Shown: piece after piece, positions 35,060-42,069 of the stretch
Layout of the letters: each line of letters opens with the position of its first letter
How positions within the stretch are numbered: the first letter of the stretch is position 1
Assembly (NCBI GenBank): GCA_963753955.1
Contig: CAVWEM010000015.1
Coordinates: forward strand, 81,987-145,986
Reading direction: 5' to 3'
DNA length: 64,000 nucleotides
From: Methylumidiphilus sp963753955
GTDB taxonomy: Bacteria; Pseudomonadota; Gammaproteobacteria; Methylococcales; Methylococcaceae
Program-made: the position numbers and the translations under genes
The notes under the pieces: generated by a model
Database searches by the model: none
Told to the model about the DNA's origin: nothing
What the model saw: the letters and a program-made list of their open reading frames with translations, nothing else

Positions 35060-36808
35060 CTATCGGTACATTGGCTCCAGCGTGGGTTGCTTGCGTGGAT
35101 CCGCATGCTTGCCATTGTCTACGGCTTCGACGGCCATCCATAGCCCATTCCCATTCCATTCCTCCTGCCCGTTGCCGTAAAGCTTGCGGTTGATGCGTTC
35201 GATTTCTTCGGCCAAAGAACCCCCTGCCAGCCCTGCGATTTCCGCCAGGGCACCTGTCTGCCGATCAGGCCAGCGTGTGCTGGCCCAGGCCAGCAGCGCC
35301 AAGCGTGCGGCAGCGGGATCGTGCTTGGCGCAGGCTTCCCGCAAAGCCTTGCGGGCCAGCCGCCTGTCCGGGGCTTGGCCTGCTTGGGGCTGGACGGATG
35401 CGGCCGGCGGCGGCTGGCGGCGGCTATGCCACCAAGCCAAGCCGGTACCCAGCCAACCTAGGCCGAACAACAATGCCAGCCAGAACCAGGGATTTTCGGC
35501 GGCAGGGCTGGGCGGTTTCGCCGGTTCTTGCGGCGTGGACATTGAGAGCGTGGTTTGTGCCGTGGGTTCCGGCGGCGTGGCCTGCTGCTGCGCAGGTTCG
35601 GCGGAGGCTTCCACTTTCAGCGTCCTCTCGGGAATCCGGGTGGTTTCCATGCGCTCGGTTTTCGTGTTCCACCAAGGGATTTCCACCGCCGGCAGCTTGT
35701 ATTCCCCCGGCTTGGCGGGGATCAGCGCGGTCTTTTCCTGGCGTGTGCCAGAGATGCCGGTAGTCGGCAGTTTCTCCTCGTTGAGTGCGGGCTGGTCGGG
35801 ATACTGCTTGATCGTCGGGTCGAGACGGAGGTCGGCACCCAATTCCGGCAACAGGCTCACGGTTGCCCCTTCGGCGCGTAGTGTCAAGGTCCGGGTGATG
35901 GGCTCGTCGGCCTTGGCTTGCGGCGGATTTTGCGGCCAGGATTCTTCCAATTTCAAATCGGCGGCAGGCAGCCAGTGCGTTCCGGTGAATTCGGGCGGTT
36001 GCGGGCGGACTTTCAGGTCAACGGCTTCGGATCTTACCCGCATGGCCCGTGTGGAGCGTGAGAAGAATGAGCGCCCGCCGACCTCCACCTGGGCGGTCAA
36101 TTGCAGCGGGTCGATGCGCAACAGGCCACTTTTCTGCGGGAACAGGGCGTACTTGCGCTCGATCACAGCATATTCCCGGCCATTGCGCAGGGTGCTGTAG
36201 CGGCGGTCTTCCCCAAGGCGTTCGACCAGCGCGTCGGTGACGGTGGGTTCGCTTAAATCGGCACCGGCCAGGTTCACCCTCAGCAACACCCTCACAGTGA
36301 CGATAACCTGCGCCTGGACGTAAGGGTTTTTAGGGGTCGCTTCCATTTCCAGCATGAGTTCGGCGTCATCCCCGCCGCCGGTCGAGGGCTTGGCGGCACC
36401 GGATTCCAGCACGGTCACGCTGGCAGGCTGGCTGCGGTCATTGCCAAAAGCGATGGGAGGAATCGGGATCGCCCCCGTCCGCTTAGGACTCAGGCTCAGT
36501 GTCCATTCCTGGGTTTTGCTCATTTTTCCGTTGACGATGGAAACCTGGCTGCTTTGGTTGCGGCTGAGGATGTTAAAGTCCTCGGCCAGGGGGCTGAAGT
36601 CGGGGTCGTCGTCCACGCTTTCCCCGCTGCTGAACACCAGGTTGAAGGTCTCGTCCATGCGCACCGGGTCGCGGTCGGGCGTCACTTTTATGGTGGCGGC
36701 GAAGGCCGGGCCGGCCAGCAAAAGCAGCAGGCATAACAAGGGGATGGCTGAAATCCAGGTCCTACCGTTCCCACGCTCTGCGTGGGAACGATCAAACATT
36801 TTTCTCAT
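35060..36808 (-). CDS. batD: BatD family protein (Bacteroides aerotolerance-type)
   Basis: 582 residues: an N-terminal hydrophobic export segment (ISAIPLLCLLLLLAGPAFA), a long extracytoplasmic beta-rich region starting TIKVTPDRDPVRMDETFNLVF, a Pro/Gln-rich spacer (AQQQATPPEPTAQ), a membrane helix (FWLALLFGLGWLGTGLAWW) and a cytoplasmic helical tail. It works with VWA-domain BatA/BatB and MoxR-type ATPases; the precise role (envelope stress, metalloenzyme maturation) is unsettled. Start ATG 36808 overlaps the batB stop (ATGA). The first about 17 residues are encoded partly by a palindromic repeat, so the true start may be nearer the signal segment. Confidence 0.88.
   Translation of the reverse strand: MRKMFDRSHAERGNGRTWISAIPLLCLLLLLAGPAFAATIKVTPDRDPVRMDETFNLVFSSGESVDDDPDFSPLAEDFNILSRNQSSQVSIVNGKMSKTQEWTLSLSPKRTGAIPIPPIAFGNDRSQPASVTVLESGAAKPSTGGGDDAELMLEMEATPKNPYVQAQVIVTVRVLLRVNLAGADLSEPTVTDALVERLGEDRRYSTLRNGREYAVIERKYALFPQKSGLLRIDPLQLTAQVEVGGRSFFSRSTRAMRVRSEAVDLKVRPQPPEFTGTHWLPAADLKLEESWPQNPPQAKADEPITRTLTLRAEGATVSLLPELGADLRLDPTIKQYPDQPALNEEKLPTTGISGTRQEKTALIPAKPGEYKLPAVEIPWWNTKTERMETTRIPERTLKVEASAEPAQQQATPPEPTAQTTLSMSTPQEPAKPPSPAAENPWFWLALLFGLGWLGTGLAWWHSRRQPPPAASVQPQAGQAPDRRLARKALREACAKHDPAAARLALLAWASTRWPDRQTGALAEIAGLAGGSLAEEIERINRKLYGNGQEEWNGNGLWMAVEAVDNGKHADPRKQPTLEPMYR
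36766..36790. repeat. Perfect palindromic repeat inside the batD start region
   Basis: CGTTCCCACGC, loop TCT, GCGTGGGAACG form an 11-bp perfect hairpin. Its reverse strand encodes part of HAERGNGR in the predicted N-terminus. This CCCACGCTCTGCGTGGG type is a known style of dispersed repeat; no second copy is in the window. Confidence 0.8.
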
Positions 36809-38664
36809 TGTGTCCCTCTTTGCCGCTGCTGGTATTGGTACTGGAACTTACGCCGCAGCAAACCGCCCGGATCGTCCGGGATGCGCCGCAGCCATTGCTC
36901 GTTAGCCTGCTGGTCTTCGCTCTTGCGATCCTGCGCGTCCGCCTGGACGTTTTTCCCGGCATCGGGTTCGTCGGCCTGGCGGCGGCTGGCCGCTTCCGCG
37001 TTTTGCTTGGCTTCATCTTGCTGCTGTTCTTTGCCTTGGGCTTGCTGCTGTTCTTTCGCTTGTCCCTCTTGGCCGTCGGCTTGGCCTTTGTCCTGTCTAT
37101 CCTGCTGGCCGGGCTGCTCTTGGGGTTGTTCGCCTCCCTTGCCTTGGGATTGTTCGGGCTGCTGTTGCCCGGGTTGCGGGTTTTGCCCGTCCTTCTGTCC
37201 GCCTTTGTCCTGTTTATCCTGCTTGCCCTTGTTGTCCTGCTTATCTTGGTTCTGATCCTTGCCGGATTGGTTCTGGTCTTGTTGTTGCTTCTGTTGATCC
37301 TTCATGGCTTTCTCGACCAGCTCCTTGTTGTGTCGGGCATCCTCATTGTTCGGATCCAGCTTAAGGGCTTGGTCGTAGGCGGCGATGGCTTGCGGATATT
37401 GGCCCTGCTTGGTCAAGGCATTGCCTAGGTTGTATCGGGCGTCGGCGGATGCTTGCCCCTGCAAGGTCTTGGCGGCTTCCTCGTATTGTCCGGCCTTGTA
37501 TTGGGCGGCGGCTTTCCAGGCGGGGTCGTCAAAGGATTCCGCCGCCTTGGCGTGGTCGCCGGCCTGGAATGCTCGGCTGGCCCGCTGGTCGTGGGTTTGC
37601 CAGAGATCCTGCCATCCCAGCGCCTGGGCCGGTTTTGGCAAGGGTAGGAGCAGCAGGAACAAAACCGCCAAAAAACCACGCCGAAATGCCAAGGCGGCGA
37701 TGGGCAACAGCGGCAACAGCAGCCAGGGGCCGCGCTCTTCCCATTGCTGAATCGTCACGCCGTTTTTCGCCGCGCTTTCCTCGCCGCCTTGGACTTGTTG
37801 GCCGAAAAAGCCCAGCAGGGCCGAAAGATCGGAATTATCCGTGCTGAGTTTCCGGTAAAGCCCGCCGCCTTCCTCCGCCAACTGCCGCAAGGCCGGGGCG
37901 GCGAGCTTGGAAATGATGATGTTGCCCCGGGTGTCTTGCAAAAAGCCACCTTCCGGCAACGGCACTGGCGCACCCTCCTCGCCGCCCGCGCCCAACACCG
38001 AAACCCGATAGCCTTGCGATCGCAATGCCTTGGCGGCCTCCGCGCCCTTGCCGAGGCTGCCGCCGTTGGTGATCAGCAGCACATCGCCTCGTGTCAGCCC
38101 GGCTTGCTTGAGCAAACGTCCGGCCAAATCCAAAGCCTGCTCGACACGGCTGCCTTGGGCGGGCATCAGGTCGGAGGTCAAGGCGGACAACTGTGAGGTG
38201 ATCGTGCCGGTGTCATCGGTCAGCGGCGTCACCGTGAAGGCGTCGCCGGAATAGACCAGCAAGGCGGTCAGTCCGTCCTTGCGCTGCTTCAAAATGTCGG
38301 CAATCTTGAAACGCGCCCTCTCCAGGCGGCTGGGCTTGAGATCCGCCGCCTCCATGATGCGCGACAGATCCAAGGCGATCACCAATGCCGCGTCATTGCG
38401 GAAGGCCGGGGCGGGCAGACGCTCCCACACTGGCCCGGCCAAGGCCAGGATTGCCAACATGCCGCCCAAGCTGAATAGCAGCGAAGCCCGCCAAGCCGGT
38501 TTGCCCCCGCCGTCGTGGACGAGGATGTAAGGCAATAAAGCGGGGTCGCAGATGCGCCGCCAATCGCCGCCCTCGCGGCCCCGCCGGTAAAGCCGCCGGC
38601 TTAACAGCGCGAGAGGGATCAAGGCGAGAAGCCAGAGGGGTCTTAGGAAATGGAATTCGGACAT
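36805..38664 (-). CDS. batB: BatB/BatC-type VWA and TPR membrane protein
   Basis: 619 residues combining BatB and BatC. N-terminal membrane helices (PLWLLALIPLALLSR; LLFSLGGMLAILALAGPVW), a von Willebrand A domain (about 92-290), a further membrane segment (LLLPLLPIAALAFRRGFLAVLFLLLL), TPR repeats (ARYNLGNALTKQGQYPQAIAAYDQAL) and a very Gln/Lys/Asp-rich low-complexity tail. The MIDAS motif reads D99-L-S101-R-I103 instead of D-x-S-x-S, so metal binding may be altered. The usual upstream moxR, DUF58 and batA genes are missing: an IS30 remnant lies immediately upstream. Confidence 0.85.
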   Translation of the reverse strand: MSEFHFLRPLWLLALIPLALLSRRLYRRGREGGDWRRICDPALLPYILVHDGGGKPAWRASLLFSLGGMLAILALAGPVWERLPAPAFRNDAALVIALDLSRIMEAADLKPSRLERARFKIADILKQRKDGLTALLVYSGDAFTVTPLTDDTGTITSQLSALTSDLMPAQGSRVEQALDLAGRLLKQAGLTRGDVLLITNGGSLGKGAEAAKALRSQGYRVSVLGAGGEEGAPVPLPEGGFLQDTRGNIIISKLAAPALRQLAEEGGGLYRKLSTDNSDLSALLGFFGQQVQGGEESAAKNGVTIQQWEERGPWLLLPLLPIAALAFRRGFLAVLFLLLLPLPKPAQALGWQDLWQTHDQRASRAFQAGDHAKAAESFDDPAWKAAAQYKAGQYEEAAKTLQGQASADARYNLGNALTKQGQYPQAIAAYDQALKLDPNNEDARHNKELVEKAMKDQQKQQQDQNQSGKDQNQDKQDNKGKQDKQDKGGQKDGQNPQPGQQQPEQSQGKGGEQPQEQPGQQDRQDKGQADGQEGQAKEQQQAQGKEQQQDEAKQNAEAASRRQADEPDAGKNVQADAQDRKSEDQQANEQWLRRIPDDPGGLLRRKFQYQYQQRQRGTQ

Positions 38665-38699
38665 GGGTTCAATCTTGGCAAAAATTGCCGGCCAAGTCC

Positions 38700-38930
38700 A
38701 TGGAAAAACATTGTCGCCAGAACTTCACGAACTTCACGCGCCAGGCTTGGCCTCCTGGCGGGCCTCCGCCTTGCCCTGCGCCTGCTTCGGCGAATAGCTC
38801 CGCCCGCGTCGCGCCGCAACTCCCGGCTCACCGTGGACTTGTGGCATCCCGCCGCCCCGGCAATCCGCGTCTCGCTATGGCCTGCTTTCTTGAGCGCGGA
38901 AATCTGGTATCGTTCTTCCAAGGTTAATTA
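38700..38930 (-). pseudogene. IS30-family transposase remnant (N-terminal helix-turn-helix)
   Basis: The reverse strand encodes LEERYQISALKKAGHSETRIAG and CHKSTVSRELRRDAG, the DNA-binding head of IS30 transposases. The sequence then degenerates and ends before batB; the catalytic DDE domain is absent. At about 39006-39035 the reverse strand has GATTCAACTGGCCAGTGCAA, in the style of an IS30-family terminal repeat. It is a dead fragment that separates batB from any upstream partner. Confidence 0.75.
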
Positions 38931-39035
38931 CGCATATGTCATTTCGACTCTCTTCAACTTGGCGGTTAAACAGCGTCTAAGCATACCGCAATTGACCCCC
39001 TCTAACCGAACTGTCCGTGTTGCACTGGCCAGTTG

Positions 39036-39240
39036 AATCCGCCCTATCCCTACAGGCCGAGCCTACCTCTCAACTGTAGCTCAAACAGCCCGAACCCATC
39101 AAACCGACCGCATTGAATCCCATGCGTCGGCCATCGACAGACAGCCGGACGGTGCGGCCAAGCCTCGAAGCCCTGGTCGTCATCGCCGGAAGTGGCGGCG
39201 CGGGCCTTTGCCCCGGACGATTCCGTCCAGCACCATCAAG
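39036..39240. other. Intergenic stretch without recognisable features
   Basis: Between the IS30 remnant and the left island boundary no gene, RNA or repeat is evident. A short frame is open but has no coding character. Confidence 0.5.
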
Positions 39241-39266
39241 ACCGCCCGCCGTGGCGGTTTTTTTTT
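39241..39266 (+). terminator. Rho-independent terminator in the left boundary repeat
   Basis: ACCGCC (39241-39246) pairs with GGCGGT (39253-39258) and is followed by a run of T to 39266. The equivalent hairpin in the right copy is at 56255-56280. Confidence 0.75.
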
Positions 39267-39377
39267 CGTGCAGCGACGGGCGCAAAAGTGGCCCCGGATT
39301 TTGAAAATGCGTAGCACTGGCGTGGCACCAAGAAAAAAGGCTTACCCGGAAAACCGTGTAAGCCTTTGTTTTTTTTA

Positions 39378-39421
39378 TGGTGGGCCCTCAGGGATTTGAA
39401 CCCCGGATCAAGGGATTATGA
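39378..39421 (-). other. Partial tRNA-Ile(CAU): anticodon loop to CCA
   Basis: The reverse strand reads from TCATAA (anticodon CAT) through the T arm to GGGCCCACCA, 44 nt, equal in length to the same part of the intact gene at 56389-56464. Its T stem (CGGGG/CCCTG) pairs well although it differs from that of the intact gene (CTCCG/CGGAG), so it derives from a once-functional tRNA and is not random decay. Confidence 0.85.
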
Positions 39422-39465
39422 ATCATATAAAATCAATAAGTTACAACAATTGGCAATACCTTGCA

Positions 39466-39875
39466 GCAATACAAATCGATCACTTGCGCTGTTCCGTCTG
39501 CGGCGGCAGCAATGGCAACCGCGTCCGCCTGTGGCGCTGGGAGTTGCAGAAGCTGGCGGACGAACTGGGATTGGCCGTCCAGGTTTGCCACCTTCCGCCC
39601 GGAACCAGCAAGCGGAACAAAATCGAGCGCCGCATGTTCTGCCACATCAGCGCCAACTGGCGGGGCCGCCCTCTGGTCAGCCGGCAGGTGGTGGTCAATC
39701 TGATCGGACGCGCGACAGCGAAGAACGCACTTCACATCAAAGCCGCGCTGGACGAAAAAGCCTACGCGTCTGGGATCAAAGCCACCGATGAGGAACTCGC
39801 CTCCTCGCGCTTGAGCGTGATGAGTTTCACGGCGAATGGAACTATCGATTGCGTCCGAGGAGCCAGGAAATTTAG
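39466..39875 (+). pseudogene. ISAzo13-type transposase remnant (C-terminal DDE part)
   Basis: SNGNRVRLWRWELQKLADEL, VCHLPPGTSKRNKIERRMF, WRGRPLVSRQVVVNLIG and KAYASGIKATDEELAS match the C-terminal half of ISAzo13-family transposases. A frameshift near 39822 moves the conserved end (ERDEFHGEWNYRL) into the next frame, stopping at 39875. The N-terminal half is missing. It sits just inside the left boundary of the island. Confidence 0.75.
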
Positions 39876-39928
39876 GCCCTATTGTTCAAGTTATTTTTGC
39901 TTAACGCCTAAGGCAACTGGCGGCGGCG

Positions 39929-40393
39929 ATGCGGGAACAGCGCGAGTTGCTGCGGCGGCTCAGACAGTTCATCCCTACGCGCACGGCCAAGGCGCTGCTA
40001 TGGCTACGCAAATTTATGGAAAACATCCCGCCGTCGCCGAAAACGCGCCGGCTTTGTTTTCCAGCACGGCCTGGCTTTTTGACGGCTGGCCCGCTACGCA
40101 AAACCGCGCAGTTTTCCATGGTAAAACTGACCTTCCTGCAAATCGAATGGGCCTACACGCGCCACGTCCACGGCGAGTCTTTGCGGGCCATCGCCAAAAC
40201 CTTGGGCGTGACCGAGGGGGCTTTGCGCTGGCACTTCAAAAGCCGCACCCCGGCGCGGGAAATCCGGCGGATAGCGTTTGCGGTGCTCCACGCGCAGATG
40301 GCGTTTGCGGCGCTGGCCCCCGCAAGCCGGGCCGCTGTCGCCGCTGCGCTCAAAAGGCGAGGATGCGCAATGCCGTCTTGGCTGCGGGTTTAG
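39929..40393 (+). CDS. Hypothetical protein with helix-turn-helix-like segment
   Basis: Up to 154 residues; ATG 40118 gives an alternative 91-residue form. The segment GESLRAIAKTLGVTEGALRWHF looks like a DNA-recognition helix-turn-helix. The N-terminal half is basic and without recognised homology. It follows a transposase remnant and may itself be debris. No function is assigned. Confidence 0.35.
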   Translation: MREQRELLRRLRQFIPTRTAKALLWLRKFMENIPPSPKTRRLCFPARPGFLTAGPLRKTAQFSMVKLTFLQIEWAYTRHVHGESLRAIAKTLGVTEGALRWHFKSRTPAREIRRIAFAVLHAQMAFAALAPASRAAVAAALKRRGCAMPSWLRV

Positions 40394-40455
40394 CAACCGG
40401 CAGCCGCTTTTGTGTTTTGTTGTGGTTCAAAGGAAACAAGTTGGTCCCCTCTTCA

Positions 40456-40548
40456 GGGTCGATCCCCGCATGTGCGGGGGGACCCAGCGCATCCTGGAAT
40501 GGCTGCCCGGATGGGAGTCGATCCCCGATTCATCGCCAGTCGGGACGC
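40456..40548. repeat. Isolated type I-E-like CRISPR repeat and partial second unit
   Basis: 40456-40485 has the architecture of an I-E repeat read in reverse: GGGTCGATCCCCGC, ATGT, GCGGGG, then GGACCC. The 11-base start GTCGATCCCCG recurs 59 bases later at 40517-40527, close to the 60-61-base I-E period, but that copy then diverges. It may be an array relic; a simple stem-loop is the alternative, because GGGTC/GACCC also pair. Confidence 0.4.
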
Positions 40549-40625
40549 GGGGCGGAAAGATCGTCTGCGGTAGGCCAACTAAGCCTCAGGGCTAGTTAGG
40601 AATCGCTAGGTTACTGAAGCTGAAG

Positions 40626-40693
40626 AGGGAGTGCCGGGCGGTCGAGTCTGAAACCTGTTCCAGCATGTTTCAGCTTCCGCCAAGGCACTCCCT
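40626..40693. other. Three-tier stem-loop upstream of the type III locus
   Basis: Nested perfect arms: AGGGAGTGCC (40626-40635) with GGCACTCCCT (40684-40693), GGCGG (40637-40641) with CCGCC (40677-40681), and CTGAAAC (40648-40654) with GTTTCAG (40667-40673). The 22 paired bases could be a structured leader RNA, a bidirectional attenuator or a small non-autonomous element. A TTGACA hexamer begins at 40693. Confidence 0.6.
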
Positions 40694-40717
40694 TGACAAC
40701 GACCGATACGGAAAGCC

Positions 40718-40731
40718 TGACAAGCTTGTCA
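40718..40731. promoter_or_regulatory. 14-bp palindrome TGACAAGCTTGTCA, candidate operator
   Basis: A perfect dyad 63 bases before the NE0113 gene and just after TTGACA (40693-40698). Its 12-bp core GACAAGCTTGTC recurs at 41988-41999 ahead of cmr1. It fits a dimeric repressor or activator site, but no cognate regulator is identified. Confidence 0.4.
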
Positions 40732-40793
40732 TCAACCACAAATCCTTTGGATGCCGATAGACTGCCACGCAAGTCAACAGAAGGAATGCCAAG

Positions 40794-41919
40794 ATGCAGC
40801 AACCCCCCGAAGCATTTTCCCGCCGTATTCTGGTCGCCGTTTGCGGCCTCAGCCCGCAGATTCTGACCGAAACCCTTTATGCGCTGGCGGTCGTCGGCCA
40901 GCCAAGTTTCGTTCCCACCGAGATACATCTGCTGACCACACGAGAGGGTGCCCATCGCGCCCGTTTGACGCTGTTGCACCCAGACGGCGGCAAATTCCAC
41001 CAACTGTGCCGAGACTACGGACTGCCAAGAATCGCCTTCGACACCGGCCATATCCACCTCATTGCCGATCCGGGCGGTGACGCTCTGGACGACATCCGCA
41101 GCCCACGGGAAAACGAGTACCTGGCCGACCACATCACCCAAGCCATCCGCCAGCACACCCTGGACACGCAGGCGGCCTTGCATGTTTCCATGGCGGGCGG
41201 ACGCAAGACCATGGGGTATTACGCAGGCTACGCCCTTTCGCTTTTTGGCCGCCAGCAAGACCGGCTCTCGCATGTGCTGGTGACGCCGGAGATATGAGGG
41301 CAACCCCGATTTCTTTTACCCCACACCCGCCAGCCAAGTGATCTACACCCGCGAGGGGCGTCCCCTCGATAGCGCAAAGGCAGAGGTGATCCTCGCGCAG
41401 ATCCCGTTTATCCGCTTGCGCGAGGATATTCCTGCGCGGTTGCTCAACGGCCAAGCTGGCTTCAGCGAAACCATCGCCTTTGCCCTTCGAGCCAACGAAG
41501 CACCGCAACTTCTCATCGACCGGAAGGCTCGTGAGCTAAGCGCCAACGGCTTGGCCATCCGTCTGCCCGAAAGCCTGCTATCCTTTTATCTTTGGGTCAT
41601 CACACGCAGCGTGCTGGATGAAAATCTACTGGCGAAGCCCGACAAAGGCAACGGGGGCAATTCCGAGTACGCCGCCGAATTCCTCTGCCACTATCAAGCC
41701 CTCGCCGATCCGATGCGTGACATAGACAAGACCGAGGCCGCCTTGCGGCATGGCATGGATGAAGCTTTCTTCCAAGAGAAGGTTTCCCGCATCAACACCG
41801 TGCTGAAAAAAGAATTGGGGGAGCGTTTGGCGAAAAGCTTCTGCATTACCAACCGGGGCCGACGCGGCCATAGCGACTATGGCCTCGAACTGAGCGCCGA
41901 CCAAATTCAAATCGTTTGA
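40794..41919 (+). pseudogene. CRISPR-associated NE0113-family protein (ring nuclease/Csm6-like CARF), frameshifted
   Basis: The first frame (to 41297) has RRILVAVCGLSPQILTETLYAL and SMAGGRKTMGYYAGYALSLFG, the CARF-like signature of the NE0113/TIGR02584 family. An extra A at 41292 (GAGATATGAGG instead of GAGTATGAGG) creates a stop; the continuation YEGNPDFFYPTP onward stays open in the next frame to 41919. Restored length is about 375 residues. The C-terminal half is helical, and its end has R-G-R-R-G-H, compatible with a HEPN-type R-x4-H motif. Family members sense or degrade cyclic oligoadenylate in type III systems. First gene of the operon; a genuine null allele or a sequencing error are both possible. 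Confidence 0.82.
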
Positions 41920-41931
41920 AGGAATACAGGA

Positions 41932-42069
41932 ATGACCGAGAAAAATAGTGTCGGTATTACCGGCTGCGTAGCCGTTAGCAGATGGGCGACAAGCTTGTCA
42001 CATCCCTGCTGGATGGAGATTAACGTTAACCTGTACGCCACGGATAACTCTGAGAACCCGCCATGCTAA
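41932..42069 (+). CDS. Candidate 45-residue ORF between the NE0113 gene and cmr1
   Basis: Starts MTEKNSVGITGC at ATG 41932 with AAGG about ten bases upstream, and ends seven bases inside cmr1 (the TAA overlaps the ATGCTAA start). It contains two further cysteines (HPCWMEINVN; last residue Cys). No family is recognised. The neat overlap suggests translation coupling, either of a real micropeptide or of a leader ORF. It also spans the palindrome at 41988-41999. Confidence 0.35.
   Translation: MTEKNSVGITGCVAVSRWATSLSHPCWMEINVNLYATDNSENPPC
41988..41999. promoter_or_regulatory. 12-bp palindrome GACAAGCTTGTC, second candidate operator
   Basis: Identical to the core of the palindrome at 40718-40731. 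It lies 63 bases upstream of the cmr1 start, the same distance as its partner from the NE0113 gene. Confidence 0.4.

Larger units (their letters stand above)
39241..39421. repeat. Left boundary repeat (att-like): tRNA-Ile 3' half plus downstream region
   Basis: About 181 bases align, same orientation and with moderate divergence, to 56256-56432. Shared blocks: the GC-rich terminator, GCGCAAAAGTGGCCCCGGATT against GCGCGAAAGTGGCACCGGATT, the AAGGCTT..AAGCCTTT hairpin, and a tRNA 3' half. Homology stops exactly at the anticodon loop of the tRNA. This is the arrangement left by site-specific integration of an island into a tRNA gene. Confidence 0.8.

Noticed and set aside
36782..37428. Rightward frame rich in Leu, Cys and Trp opposite batB
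   Set aside because: It is antisense to the Gln/Lys-rich low-complexity tail of BatB, which yields hydrophobic-looking nonsense.
39378..39421. Functional second tRNA-Ile gene at the left boundary
   Set aside because: Only the anticodon-to-CCA half exists; no 5' acceptor, D arm or 5' anticodon stem precedes it.
41280..41300. Programmed ribosomal frameshift in the NE0113 gene
   Set aside because: No slippery heptamer, hairpin or internal Shine-Dalgarno is evident at the site; a simple indel is more economical.
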